A DNA stretch of 64,000 bases from Vitrella brassicaformis (Eukaryota > Sar > Vitrellaceae), in contig CDMY01000336.1 in NCBI GenBank assembly GCA_001179505.1, forward strand, positions 279,317 through 343,316, given 5' to 3'. Made by a program: the position numbers and the translations under genes. Shown piece after piece: positions 34,001 to 44,152 of this stretch; position 1 is the first letter of the stretch; the number at the start of each line of letters is the position of its first letter. A model generated the notes under the pieces. That model searched no databases. It worked only from the letters and a program-made list of their open reading frames with translations, and had not been told where the DNA came from.

Positions 34001-34836
34001 TTCAGGAGAGGATGCTGCAGGGCATTTGCCAAGGTGGCACACTGTACAACAGCATCCCGACGTTCCCGACCACCAAGCAATCACCTACCTGCGGGCCGGC
34101 CAGCGTGCTACGCCTTCATCGCGCTCCCCACTCCCACCTCTACCCCCACCTCTACCCCCACCCCCACCTGCAGACACATGCCTGATCAGTCCAGATATGG
34201 AGTCTCTTTTCTTTCTCTCTCTGTCTGTGTGGTGTCTATTGAACAATCAGGCGCAGGTTCAAAAGTAGAGGGCAGCAGTTTTGCTGCAACAGACCAAGGA
34301 GTACAAGGTCAATGGGTCGGCCACCTCAGGAGGAGCAGGTGGGCAAGGGTAAAGAAGGAGAGAGACATACACATTGTCCATATCAACTGTTGCACTGCTT
34401 CAGACAAGAAAAAGAGTTGCCAGGAGTAGAGCAGAGGAGATCATAATCGAAAACAAGGTGATGAGATGATTGCCACACGTTTCGCACATACGTGTGCATG
34501 TTCCAGCTCAGGGACAAGACGGGTTCCGTCACGAGAGGGACGCACGGACAACGGTGGAGAAGGAGATGGAGGGGCTTCAAGAACGCCTGGGCCCGATCAA
34601 GGTGAGTGTGTCGTCAAGGAAAGACAAGAATGGGCAAGAGAGGCACATAATGGCTGGCGGTGCAGATGTGGAACGGTACGTATGAAGTATGTATGTTGTC
34701 ACTCGCAAGCATCACGCACGCCCTGTCTTTGTCTGTCTGTCTGTCTGTCTTTCTGTCTCGGTGCCGGTTAGCAGAGAGGCATGCATGGCTGGAGGCCGAC
34801 TTGGGCCGTTCTACCCCGAGAAGGGCCCCGCAGTGA
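22011..34836 (+). CDS. Many-exon coiled-coil protein locus (one gene or several)
   Basis: Dozens of short exons encode charged heptad-type helices: VTVWERRYDDLDQELRTKDD, SITEDRDKCLAESLE, LEDQVEELTAKLTAMAEQ, YIPDTEAKKDRALADLE, LTRAKEAAEAQKASTDSVL, KIEDLERQLA, RIAALEQELSDKQEEMHML, LLGETKRWLAEKARYAEREV. The first exons (22011-22055, 22141-22212, 22320-22376, 22487-22548) are phase-consistent until the last. The end is supported by exon 34507-34601 (HERDARTTVEKEMEGLQERL), a 10-nt microexon and a last exon stopping at 34834-34836. I could not thread all exons in one frame. Stops and duplicated blocks inside (24.3-25.4 and 28.3-29.4 kb) mean several genes or decayed segments are possible. A cytoskeletal or scaffold role is only a guess from the coiled coils. 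Confidence 0.45.
23754..24280 (+). repeat. Block A, copy 1 (coiled-coil exons and introns)
   Basis: Near-identical to 29853-30345, introns included. It starts GCGGTTCGACGAGATC and covers the exons RRASEEIETLKARVREL and DTEAKKDRALADLE. Copy 1 has two extra Glu codons (ELEEDHH versus ELDDHH) and a few substitutions, so the copies are recent but not identical. Confidence 0.85.
24315..25449 (+). repeat. Block C, copy 1 (hairpin-rich, interrupts block A/B)
   Basis: About 1.13 kb matching 28287-29439 at very high identity. It holds a GC hairpin (24354-24381), hairpin-forming intron units (24520-24597, 24944-25018, 25346-25420), the GETKRWLAEKARYAE exon (about 24598-24707), and the stems GGCCGCCTTGGCGGCC (25020-25035) and GGCCGCTTCGGCGGCC (25431-25446). 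It sits between two direct repeats of block A/B junction sequence. Confidence 0.85.
25500..25840 (+). repeat. Block B, copy 1 (KIMVDKVVKLEKDIES exon)
   Basis: Matches about 30255-30680. It begins with the CCAATCGGTGCGCCGCGC junction and carries the exon LTRAKEAAEAQKASTDSVL through SPTSPQATIR. In copy 2 it is directly continuous with block A; here block C lies between them. Confidence 0.8.
25937..26825 (+). other. RS/RD-rich and poly-alanine exons inside the coiled-coil locus
   Basis: Consecutive exons in one style: SRDRDRDREGRRERDRDRHD (about 25937-26042), EDGSRRDGDGDR (26143-26178), RDDRDRSRSHDRDSRSRDRD (26302-26364), a segment with PEKRYRKSHRQ (about 26388-26509), an alanine run followed by GKRGHDEDEEQYDPNKD (26581-26680), and AAKRPADDDDNED (26785-26822). 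Arg-Asp/Arg-Ser dipeptides like these are typical of nuclear speckle or splicing proteins. They may belong to a separate gene continuing into the KIEDLERQLA exons. Confidence 0.5.
26198..26231. repeat. Alternating purine-pyrimidine tract, CA then CG repeats
   Basis: CACATACACATACA runs directly into nine CG dinucleotides (about 26214-26231). Such alternating tracts favour Z-DNA. It lies in an intron between RS-rich exons. Confidence 0.8.
26941..27260 (+). repeat. Tandem exon-plus-intron duplication (KIEDLERQLA)
   Basis: 26941-27060 and 27132-27250 are nearly identical. Each contains the 3' part of an intron ending CGTCGTGCAG and the exon KIEDLERQLA. The copies differ at ACAAG versus AGAAG at the exon start and diverge after the tenth codon. 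The period is about 191 bp, and the unit adds one 10-residue coiled-coil step each time. Confidence 0.85.
27931..28080 (+). repeat. Third partial copy of the block C middle
   Basis: Matches 24731-24880 and 28727-28875 over about 150 bp (ATCGTTGTCTACATTTTATA through the exon LSRHLRIECELSKQTDRLH), with one extra G near 27961 and C-to-T/G-to-A changes. It stands alone between blocks, so fragments of C have moved separately. Confidence 0.8.
28287..29439 (+). repeat. Block C, copy 2
   Basis: Matches 24315-25449 including all hairpins. Its left edge abuts CCAGGGACCTCACGAGA at 28271-28287, which resembles the acceptor and first codons of the DLTKRIAALEQEL exon at 30796. This copy therefore joined a different exon edge from copy 1. 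Confidence 0.8.
29853..30345 (+). repeat. Block A, copy 2, continuous with block B copy 2
   Basis: Same exons as 23754-24280, then directly the exon WRRRHKDTDEQLKTRDDSLR (about 30369-30439), itself related to the WERRYDDLDQELRTKDDALR exon at 22141. It then continues to the KIMVDKVVRLEKDIES exon. This is the uninterrupted arrangement. Confidence 0.8.
33080..33230 (+). other. Third, diverged GETKRWL exon
   Basis: Encodes CGLLGETKRWLTDNARYAEK and ELWSLRDQLQATRLDLEVAR. It is related to the exons near 24598 and 28584 but diverged (TDNA for AEKA, ELW for EVR) and better preserved as a coiled coil, so it is probably the ancestral member that blocks C1 and C2 copy. Confidence 0.65.
34666..34675 (+). 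other. Candidate 10-nt microexon
   Basis: GGTGCAG precedes and GTACGTATG follows the 10 bases ATGTGGAACG. With them included, the exon ending at 34601 (phase 0) joins the last exon in phase 1 and reads ERHAWLEADLG to a stop at 34834-34836. Confidence 0.45.
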
Positions 34837-35181
34837 GCCCCATGGCTGAGGGAGGAGCCACCATGAGGGGAGCCCCTCTCTTTCCCTGCCTATTCGGCGG
34901 ACAAACACGTGTATATGGCCGCGGTGAACGAGACACTCGACTGTCGTTCATACTCATTTCCTTGACATGAAGTCTGCATGACAGACAGGGCAGCGAGCTG
35001 TGTGTTAGATGAATGAATCGAATCAACAGACACACTGATCGAATTAGGTCAATATCTCTCTGTCTGACTGACTGTCTGTCTGTCTGTCTGTCCGTCCCCG
35101 TATCTACTGACAGCTCCCCACCTAGGCCACGCACACGAGGACGGAGGAGACTACCAACTTGTAGCTACCCAACCTTACTAC
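34837..35181. other. Convergent spacer
   Basis: Lies between the coiled-coil locus end and the SCYL1-like stop. It has a CTGT microsatellite near 35066-35094 and no further coding signal. Confidence 0.5.
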
Positions 35182-38100
35182 CTACTTAAACTCGTCCCAA
35201 TTCATGTCGTCCCACCCGTCACCAGAAGACCCACCTGCACACACAACCACCGACAGTCACGTGTGTTGTGTCTCCATTGCTTCTTTGTGTGTGTTCGCTC
35301 TCACCTTTCTGAGGCGACACGGGGTTGCTCTGGCCCTTCTTGGCCCCACCTAGCTTCATCCCACCACCACCCTTTTTGTCGTCACCCAGGTCGAACTGAG
35401 CGAAGAAGTCGTCACCCATGCCGCCCCCCTTGACACCCACAGAGGGCTTCCCAAACCCGCCGCCAGACGTCAGTGTGCCATAGCCAGCCGATGTTGCTGC
35501 GGCGTGTGGCGGCCTGGCCCCTGATGGGGCTTTGGTGAGCGGCCTGGCGGCGCTTGACTGAGGGGTGGTCTTGATGGGCGAGGGGGGGCCGGCCTTGATG
35601 GCCTTGTCGGCCGGCGTGTGGGACTTGTCGCTCATGGAAGAGGACGAGGGGCTGAGGGATGATGCCGTGTGCCTGTTGGGCGACCCGGCGGGGCTCCTGT
35701 CGCTCCCGCCGCCCTTTGACTTGGGCGATGACGACCCTCCCAGCCCAGTGGCCTCCTTGACGTCGCTTGTGTCGCCAAACTCGTCCCAGAATGAGCCGTC
35801 GTCGTCGCCCCAGCCGCCCTGAGCCTCCAGCATGCCGTCATCTGCGAAATCGGGGAGGGTGGGGGACTGGGGCGGCTGGTGCTTGGTGGCGCTGCTGGTG
35901 TCTGGGAGGCTGCGAGATGCCATGGACTGGGGCGGTGGCGGCTGCCGAGTGATGTTCTTGCCCGCTCGCTTCGAATCTGATGGATGCACCAATGCAGAGA
36001 AGCGGGTGGAGGGAGCAAGGCGTGTGTGCACTTGATGGCTCCATCGGTGTGTGTGTACCGTCATCCGTGGGTGTGGATGCGGTGGTCTCCGAGTGTGCCC
36101 TGCCGTCGCTCATTCCTGATGGCGGAGGGTGGGACGATGCCGCCGACAGTCCCTTGTAAAAGGGGATCTTCTTGCCTGCACACACCACACCACACCACAC
36201 AGGCCACACCATTGACTCCACATCACATACTCTCGTCAGCATTTGATTGCCTTGTTGTCTCCTCACTCACCGAGTGACGATCCGACATTGAGTGCCCATC
36301 CCGCCACAGCAGCCAGCTTCCCTCTGTCTCCATCCGCGCTGCCAGAGCCTTGTGAGTTGATGGATGCCGTGCGCCCGTCAGCCTGCGCTGCTGCCGCTGC
36401 TGCCGCTGCTGGTGGCGCGTTGGGCGGCTGGGCTGGTGCGGGTGCGGGCAGTTTGGCCATCTCCTCCTGCACGTGGCGCATCAGCTTCTCCAACACCCCA
36501 AAGGCCACCAGGCGAACCTGACGGCACATCAGACACACATGTGCACCATGTCGCATCTGTGGGTGTGTCTGTGGACTCCACCGCACGGCATCGCATCGCA
36601 CCTCTTTCTCCGGGTCGACGAGCCGCATGCACACGAGTGGCATGAGTCTGTTGGCGATGTCTGTGGGTGGGAAGATGCCGATGCCCGTGGCGGCGAGGCT
36701 CTGCAGGGCCGCCTGGCGGCTGGGGGGGAAGGTGTCCTTCAACGACACGCTGAACGCATTGCCCAGCACCTGCACACACACACACACACAGACGCGCAAT
36801 ATCAGAATGATATCCACAAGTGAGAGCTCGGGTTCAGCCGTCGATTGTACCTTTCTGGCTTGGTCGACTGAGATTTGCGGTGCCACTTTGGCGATGCAGA
36901 TCATCGTGTTAGTGCGGATGGACGGCTCATTGTCGCTCAGACAGCGGCTCAGCAGGCGCAGCGCCTTCTCACTCTGAAAGGGACACAAAACCAGCGGAGC
37001 CAGCCAGCCCATATGGTCATGGACACTCCTGCACTGCCTGCACGTCCATATCAAATTTGGTCGGTCAGTCGCACCTGTGCCTTTCTGAGCTTTGGCATGA
37101 AGTACAGCATCGACTTGACCGTCGCCTCCCTGCACACACAAACAAAGAACGAACAACCCAGTGAGTGCACCCGATCCACTCAGCACATTCACTGACCTCA
37201 GTGGTGCTGACGAGTCTGTGAACCCCAGTGCCAGCGGCTCGAATATCTCATTGTTGACCGTCGTGGCGTCTAGGTGGGGATCCAGGCTCTCCAGCTGCTG
37301 CAGCAGCGCATACCTGCAACCACGGGATGGAGGCCATTAGGTTGATCTGAAAGTGGGTCTCTGGGTTTCTTTGTTTGTGTGTACCTGATGCCCCTGTCGT
37401 TGCTGCCGAAGAGTTTGGTGAGTGCAGGGATGATCTTGCTGCGGTACTCGTCGCCCGACAGATGCGCACCGACCTTCAGCACTGACGTCAGGGCAACCGC
37501 GGCCAGCTCACTGATCGAAGGACACACAGATTGACAAAATATGGCCATCATGGCGACAGTGTTTGTTTGTATGTGTGTGTACCTGAATTCGATGGCCTTG
37601 ATGAGCTCTGGCAGTAGTTGTTGTGTCTGCAGCTGGACTGGGAGGTTGTCGAGTGCTGCGGGCAGCTCGTCGAAGAACCTCTGCTTCTCCCCCTTGCCGC
37701 GGAGGTTCAGCTCGTCCACAAACACCATCACCTCAACTATCTTGTTGCCTGAAACCAACGGGGGAAGCACACGCTCAGACAGAAACGCGTCAGTCGGCAC
37801 CATCCATCCGATGAGGTCTCACTTTTGAAGTATGGCTGTCCCGTGACGAACTCCCGCAGATTCAACGCGGCCGGGGAGGGCTTCAGCAACATCTGCACAC
37901 ACACACACAATGCACACACACTCACCATCTGCCCGCTGCTGTGCCCTCGCTGCTGTCACACTTACATTGTAGGCCGGCCGTAGCTGGTTTGGCACCGAGT
38001 CAGCATTGCCCTTGGGGTCGATCTGGATGCGGGAGCTGCTCGCGCCGCCCCGCCTCACTACTGTGTACGACCACCCTATCAGCGACGCATAACCCCACCT

Positions 38101-39122
38101 GACGGACGTCACACACACACACACACACACATATCAAAACACCGCATGTGCATTATCGCGCTGTCTGTCTGTCTGTCTGTGTGTCTGTCTGTGTGTGTGT
38201 GTGTGTGTGTTGATGCCTGTCTAGGTATTGCGAGGGCATGTTAGATGATGTGCCTTGCGGCAGGGTCCATCCGTTCTGCTCGGCCGGGTTGCGGCGCACC
38301 TCGCCCAGCAGCTGCTCGGACGACATGGCAGTCGACGCACAGCACTCGAAGCCGGACAGACGCCACGAACCTGACACACAACACAGCACACACAACACAA
38401 GGGGGCCGGGCCAATGAGTGTACAGACAGGAGAGGTGCATCGATGGAGGCCGGTTGTGTCAGTCACCTGCTTTGGTGACCATGACGCTGAAAGGGTTGAG
38501 CAGTCCGTGTGTGAGTTTGCAGTCCTGGTTGAGGAAGCCGACGGCCAAGCCGATCTGATACAGACCCCACGTGGGGTCACCACTCACACCTACACACACA
38601 CACACACACACAGACAGGCAGCCGCAACAGACAGGCAAGGCGTCCATACGACAATCACTCCATCCATCACACTGCCACACACACTGTGTAGGCGTGTCTG
38701 TGTGGTGTGGCCACCGACCGGCGACAACGAGTGGCGAGACCTCTTCGGTGACGATATAGATGCCGCCCTCCACCTCCAAACCCTCCAGCAGACGCACTAT
38801 CAACGGGTGACGCAGCGTCTTCAGCTTCTGATTCATCACAACACACACAGCACACAAACACACAAACAGACGGTCAACAAGCACTATTTTCTTTGTGTTT
38901 CATCTGGCGTGCCTGCAGGTGGTTCCGCGCCTGCCTCAGGGCGTCGGACGAGGCCGTCTTCTTGTCGCACACGAACACCGACACGGCCGAGCGGTCGATT
39001 TTGTGGTATCCGGTGTGCAGACTCCATATGCTCGAGTAGCTGAGGTTGATCTTCTCCCCAATGACGTAGTTGAAGGAGGACGGCAGGTCGCCCCAGAGCT
39101 TTCCTATCAGCTGACCAAACAT
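35182..39122 (-). CDS. SCYL1: SCYL1-like pseudokinase (N-terminal kinase-like protein)
   Basis: SCYL1 proteins bind COPI coats and act in Golgi-ER traffic. ATG at 39122. Kinase-like lobe: LSYSSIWSLHTGYHKIDRSA, VSVFVCDKK, LKTLRHPLIVRLLEGLEVEG, IYIVTEEVSPL, GLYQIGLAVGFLNQDCKLTH. The HRD site reads THGLLNPFS and the DFG site reads LSGFE, so both catalytic Asp are missing, as in the family. HEAT-like repeats follow (ELAAVALTSVLKVGAHLSGD, IIPALTKLFGSNDRGIR, EATVKSMLYFMPKL, DNEPSIRTNTMICIAKVAP, RLMPLVCMRLVDPEKE), then AAVAGWALNVGSSLG, a disordered tail with WDEFGD, and a final GWDDMNWDEFK-stop matching the family's W-D motifs. About 13 exons. Confidence 0.88.
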
Positions 39123-39356
39123 CCGATCTCAGAGAGGCCGAAACGGCCGGATCTCGCCAACACACGGCAGGTCAGGATGCCTGCAGCCTCCACTCGCCGT
39201 CCTGCGCCTTCTTTCTCCTTCTTCGCCTCTTTCGCAACGCGAGCTTAGCTTGCGAGCTTAGAGGAGCGGAAAGAAGTCAAAGACCTCCTTCGGGTAGGGA
39301 GGGGTCCACTGATTCATCTTCACTTGGAAGATCCATTTCATCTTCGTCGCCAAGGC
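39123..39356. promoter_or_regulatory. Divergent promoter region, SCYL1-like / DDX31-like
   Basis: 234 bp between facing-away ATGs at 39122 (minus) and 39357 (plus). A pair of AGCTTAG/CTAAGCT-type repeats lies at 39240-39262. No TATA box is obvious. Confidence 0.4.
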
Positions 39357-41664
39357 ATGAGTCATCAGCGGAGGCTCAAAGCGCCCAAGAGGCTCAAGAC
39401 GGAGGAACGTGTCACTGACGATGATCAAGAACGTGTCACTGACGATGGTCAAGATGCACCTGCCGCACCTGCTCCCGCCCCAGCACCGTTGGCCGACGGC
39501 ATCTTCTCCACCGACGTCTTTGCGTCTGTGGCTGGCCTCTCTCCCAACCTGGTGCGGCAGCTCGAGTACATGGGCTTCAAGACCATGACGGCCATCCAGC
39601 AACTCAGCATACCGGTCGTCCTCAAGGGCAACGACACACTCATCCGATGCCAGACAGGCAGCGGCAAAACACTCGGTGAGTGAGTACAGTGAGCACCACT
39701 GGAGGGAGGGAGCATGGCTTGCTTCATTAATGCATTCCTTCTGTGTGCCTGCAGCGTTTCTCGTCCCCGCATTCCAGAAGCTGTTTGCCTTGGAGGAGCA
39801 GGACAGCAGGATATCGCGGGAGGCGGGCACTCGGCTCCTGTTGCTGTCGCCCACCCGAGAGTTGTGTCACCAGACTATGAGTGTGGCGAGCAAGCTGGCC
39901 CAGATGGTGCCGTCTGTGGTGGTGTCGTCCATCACTGGGGGCGAGAAGAAGAAAAGCGAGAAGGCCAGGCTCCGCAAGGGCGTCACCGTACTCGGATGCA
40001 CACCAGGTACGTAATGCCTGCTGTCATACACGCACACAACACACGACTGTACTGCGTGGACGGGGTGGACTGTCCACATATCACTGACTGGTTTTCAGGC
40101 CGTCTGCTGGACCATCTCGAGACGACGGCGGCTTTCAACACGGCTGAGCTGTCCACAGTGGTGCTGGACGAGGCGGACCGGCTGCTGGACCTTGGTTTCG
40201 AGAAGAAGCTCCGGCGCATCTACGACATGCTATGCGACAAGAAGGCCAGCCACGACTCGGCAGAAGCGTTCAAACAAAGCATCAGGGACGGCACCGCGGA
40301 CCATGACACGAGTGTGGCACCTGACAGGCCGGCCAAGAAGGGGCTGGAGAAAGAGGGGGCGCCATTTCAGGTGGTGATGGTCTCAGCCACCTTGACCCCG
40401 GCTGTCGAGAGGCTGGGCAGCTTTCTACTCCGCAGGGATCCCAAGTGGGTGGGGTTTGGCGTCAAGGACGAGCCTGAGGACGGGCAGCAGGTGGCGAGGG
40501 AGGGGGCGGGGTCAGTGGCGATGGATTTGCCCACTCATCTGCACCAGTATTATGTGGAGGTGACGTGCAAGACACGGCTGGTGGTCCTCATGGCACTCCT
40601 GCTGCAGAAATGCCAAAGCGGCAAAGTGAGCGGCACGAGCCGGACACACAAAGCGTCTGTCTCTAACCATCCGTTGTCTCTCTGCGTGTCTGCAGGTGAT
40701 AGTGTTCTTGTCGAGTTGCGACTCCGTGGACTACCACCACGAGCTGCTGTCCACCATCCGATGGCCGTCACTCAAGGCTCTCCAGGGCAGATCGGCAGCG
40801 GCCCGCCCCGACAGGCGGCCGGTCAGTGATGCACGGCAGCAGGCCATCGCCCGCAAGTTCTTCGCCAAGATGGGCCGAAGGGGAAAGGCCAAGGCGGCAG
40901 ATGACATGGACGACATGGACGATGCCGAAGAGTTGAGCGACGAGGACCTTGATGGCGACCACGCTGCCGTTGCGACCGATGAGGCCGAGTGGGCTGAGAT
41001 GGTGGGTCTGCCCGTCTTTGCTGACGTGAAGCTGTTCAAGCTCCACGGCAACCTGGAACGCCATGACAGGTGAAAGAGGCGACGTTCTCCACACCACATC
41101 CACCACACCACTGCATGGTCACCTGTCATGTCGCTGTGTGTGCAGGGAGGGTTACTTGGCTGATTTCACGCGTCAGAGGCGGGCGATTCTGCTGGCGACT
41201 GATGTGGCCGCCCGTGGGCTGGATCTGCCCCATGTGGACTGGATTGTGCAGNNNNNNNNNNNNNNNNNNNNNNNNNNNNNNNNNNNNNNNNNNNNNNNNN
41301 NNNNNNNNNNNNNNNNNNNNNNNNNNNNNNNNNNNNNNNNNNNNNNNNNNNNNNNNNNNNNNNNNNNNNNNNNNNNNNNNNNNNNNNNNNNNNNNNNNNN
41401 NNNNNNNNNNNNNNNNNNNNNNNNNNNNNNNNNNNNNNNNNNNNNNNNNNNNNNNNNNNNNNNNNNNNNNNNNNNNNNNNNNNNNNNNNNNNNNNNNNNN
41501 NNNNNNNNNNNNNNNNNNNNNNNNNNNNNNNNNNNNNNNNNNNNNNNNNNNCACGTGGGGTGGTTAAAAAGGGGCATGGGAGGGGGGCGGTTGTGGGTCG
41601 TGACAGGCAGCACTCAGAGCTCAGGGCCGGGCGGGTAGTGGGTGGACATATGGCGTTGAGTTAG
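39357..41664 (+). CDS. DDX31: DDX31/Dbp7-type ATP-dependent RNA helicase, interrupted by an assembly gap
   Basis: Nucleolar DEAD-box helicase for 60S pre-ribosome assembly. The ATG at 39357 is used because 39324 is TTG. Motifs in order: Q ([15 protein letters not shown]), I (CQTGSGKT), Ia (PTREL), II ([17 protein letters not shown]), III (MVSATL), IV ([18 protein letters not shown]), then an acidic insert and V ([12 protein letters not shown]). Exons start at 39357, 39755, 40099, 40697 and 41146. The 300 Ns at 41252-41551 remove motif VI and most of the C-terminal domain. Coding resumes just after the gap at HMALS-stop (41662-41664). The left copy at 361-1495 shows what is missing. Confidence 0.85.
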
Positions 41665-42023
41665 TTTGCCAGCTAGACGTCTTTGCGTTGTGGCGATGAG
41701 TGAAATGCACAGGTGAAAAAGCTAGACAAGAGTGTGGCTTGGTGTGCAAGTGCGGCAGATGCCGTGCCGTGGCACAGAGCTAGATTGAGAAATGACACGG
41801 CTGGAGCTTAGAGAGAGCCATTAATTATGTCATCACATGATACACAAGACATTCACTCACACACACCACACAGCCGGTCAGTCAGTCACACCTGCACACA
41901 TCCATCCATCCGTCCGTCCGTCTGCTTCGTCCCTCCGTCACTAAGACAGCATCCCTCCCTCCTACGAATGCAGCCCAGGCCACTACTATTCTTCCTCCAT
42001 CATATCATCATCATCCCCGTGGC
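40752..42023. repeat. Right arm of the inverted duplication
   Basis: Reverse complement of 1-2003 apart from the gap. It begins inside the helicase exon after motif IV (at the CCACCATCCGATGGCC stretch) and ends inside the ankyrin gene's acidic tail, where the window's left edge stops the comparison. Confidence 0.9.
41252..41551. other. Assembly gap of exactly 300 N
   Basis: The flanks align to 1496 and 474 of the left arm, so about 1,021 bases are absent and the 300 is a placeholder. The first few bases after the gap (CACGTGGGG versus GGTGGTGGGG) differ from the left arm, as contig-end errors often do. Confidence 0.95.
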
Positions 42024-43964
42024 CCTCCCCCTCGTCAGATGCGTCGCCAACACCACTGGCCGACCCCTCGCCACCGTCACTCTCCTCTCCCTCGTTTAAG
42101 TCATCCTCACTGCTATCGTCCGACGCCTCGCTATCACTCGGCCCCGCGGGCGGCTGGAATGCGGCAGCAAGAGACTCGAAGCCCCCACCGCTGCCCACAT
42201 ACCCCAGCTGCTGCCATTGGAACTGGCAGTCGCTATCGCCGAGGTGGGTGTTAAAGCCCTTGACCACCCCCTCCACACCGTGCTGGGCCGCCTCGTCCAG
42301 CCGGGCCCTGTGGACCACCTCACGCACACCCAACCTGCGGCCACTCACCCCGCCTGGGACGAAACACTGCAAGGGCGGTCCCCTCTTCATCTGCCCCTGG
42401 CTGTCCCTCTTCTTGCTGCCCCTGCTGCCCACCACCTGCTGATTGCCCGCCACCTGCAGCGACGCCGCACACTGAACAAACACATCCATGGCCTTGTTGA
42501 TGCGCCGGCCGAAGAGCGTCGCGTTGTGGACGGGGCGGGGCGTCTGCTCAAGTGCCGATGGGTCGACGAAAAATGACGCCACCCGCCACGCCACGCCGAC
42601 ATATCCCGACCGGCCAGCGGCCTGACGTCGCTATCGCCGTCTGCGGGCGACTCCGATGTGCCTTGCTCGATGGTGTTGGTGGGCTGGGGAGAGGGGGAGG
42701 GACAGGGCTGTCGGGGGAAGAGTGTGTCGAGCTGTATCTTGGTCATCTGGGGAAGGGCACACGTCAGCAGGGCCGCCAACTCGCGCTGAGGTCGCAGTGC
42801 GGCGTTGATGGCCGACATGGCAGCAATGGGCACCTCGTTGAGCACTGTGGCGTATTCGGTCAGCACCAGACGCCGACGACGGCGGTCTCGCTCAGTGGCC
42901 GTGCGGAGCCGGGCGATGTTCGCCCCCGCCTGCAGCAGCACAAGGATGGTGCTCTTGAGATGGGGAATCTCGCTGGTGGCTTCGTCCTTGTCTGCCGCCT
43001 CCGTAGTGTCGTCGTCTAGCAGCTGAGTCTGGTCATCGAGCCTCCTGGCAGCCTCCGAGAGGGGCGTGCGGCTGGGGTCATTGAACCTCCCTCTGTTGAT
43101 GTCAGTGGCCGTGAGGCGACGGCATAGGGAGGCAGCCACACGGTGGGAGCCGGAGTATGCCGCACAGTGCAATGGCGTCCAGCCATCGTCGTCCACTGCC
43201 GTCATGTCCGCCCCATTGGCCACCAGCAGGTCGAGGTAGCTGTCGATGAAGGACTGGGACCACACGGGACGGGTGAAGGCCACCCAATGTACCGGATTGC
43301 CGCTATACCGTGCATCAGTCTCGGCTGCGAGGGTGGGGGCGCGATCGAGGAGCTGCTGGTAGAAGGACAGCAAAGTTGCCTCGTGGTCCTCGGTGGGTTT
43401 GTCCGTCTCCAACGTGGCTGGCAGGTCCAGCACCTCTCGCCCATGCAGCTGCAGCCCATCCTGCGTCATGAGCAGACGGAAGGCCGTCTCGTTGCAGGAT
43501 GCGATGGCCACACGGACGGGCGTGGCACCCGGGCAGTCGTCCCCGTCCTCGTCGGTCGGGATGGCGTTGATGTCCGCACCTTCCTCAATCAGGCTCCGCA
43601 TGACGCCCTCCTGCAGGCCGCGGGTGCGCCACAGCGGCAGAGCGACGGGAACGCGCCGATCATCGCCGTCTGCTGCCGAGATGGATGAGATGCGGTACTC
43701 GGTGAGGTTGTCAATGCACAGCGACAGCAGCGGATAGTCTTCATGGAAGGCTGTAGTGCCCTCCATCCGCAGCTGGGGCTGCACATTGGGGTCGGCTCCC
43801 TGCTGTCCAACGAGGTCCGTCGCTTGCTGGGCTCGGGCGATGTTGCGGCACAGGATGCCCTCTGACAGCTGTCTGGTCTCATTGCTGATGCCGGGAGGGA
43901 CACCGGCGTCGAGTTCGTTGCCCGCCAACCACCCAGGGGGCAGATCATGGGTGCCCTCACTCAT
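41986..43964 (-). CDS. Ankyrin-repeat protein, paralogue of 4314-6095, with a 5-bp frameshift
   Basis: ATG at 43964 (MSEGTHDLPPGW). Shared motifs with the paralogue: QQGADPN, DINAIPTDED, NETAFRLLM, TEDHEATLLSFYQQLLDR, LLVANGADMTAVDDDGWTP, LHCAAYSGSHRVAASLCRRL, EIPHLKSTI. The first frame stays open but loses homology near 42590. Homology resumes in another frame (AWRVASFFVDPSALEQ and RINKAMDVFVQ) and runs to the acidic tail and stop at 41986. The switch lies at a tandem GCCAC GCCAC (42585-42594). Skipping one unit gives a 657-residue frame. It may be a pseudogene, a sequencing error or an undetected splice. It shares a 188-bp divergent promoter with the 44153 gene. Confidence 0.7.
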
Positions 43965-44152
43965 TCGCCTGCACCACCGCACAGGAAAAACACTCATTCG
44001 CATCGAAGCACCAGCCCCCCTTCGATCTCCATGTTCTTTGTGTGCATACTACCTCAGTGTCTGGCCATCTAAGTGCGCCGCATGAGGTCAACGCGGTGCG
44101 GCGCCATCGCCTCGCGTATCACTCCCGACTATCCGTCTGTGGGGATGATTCA

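Noticed and set aside
41126-41638. Open frames running through the N block
   Set aside because: Produced by unknown bases; no information inside the gap.
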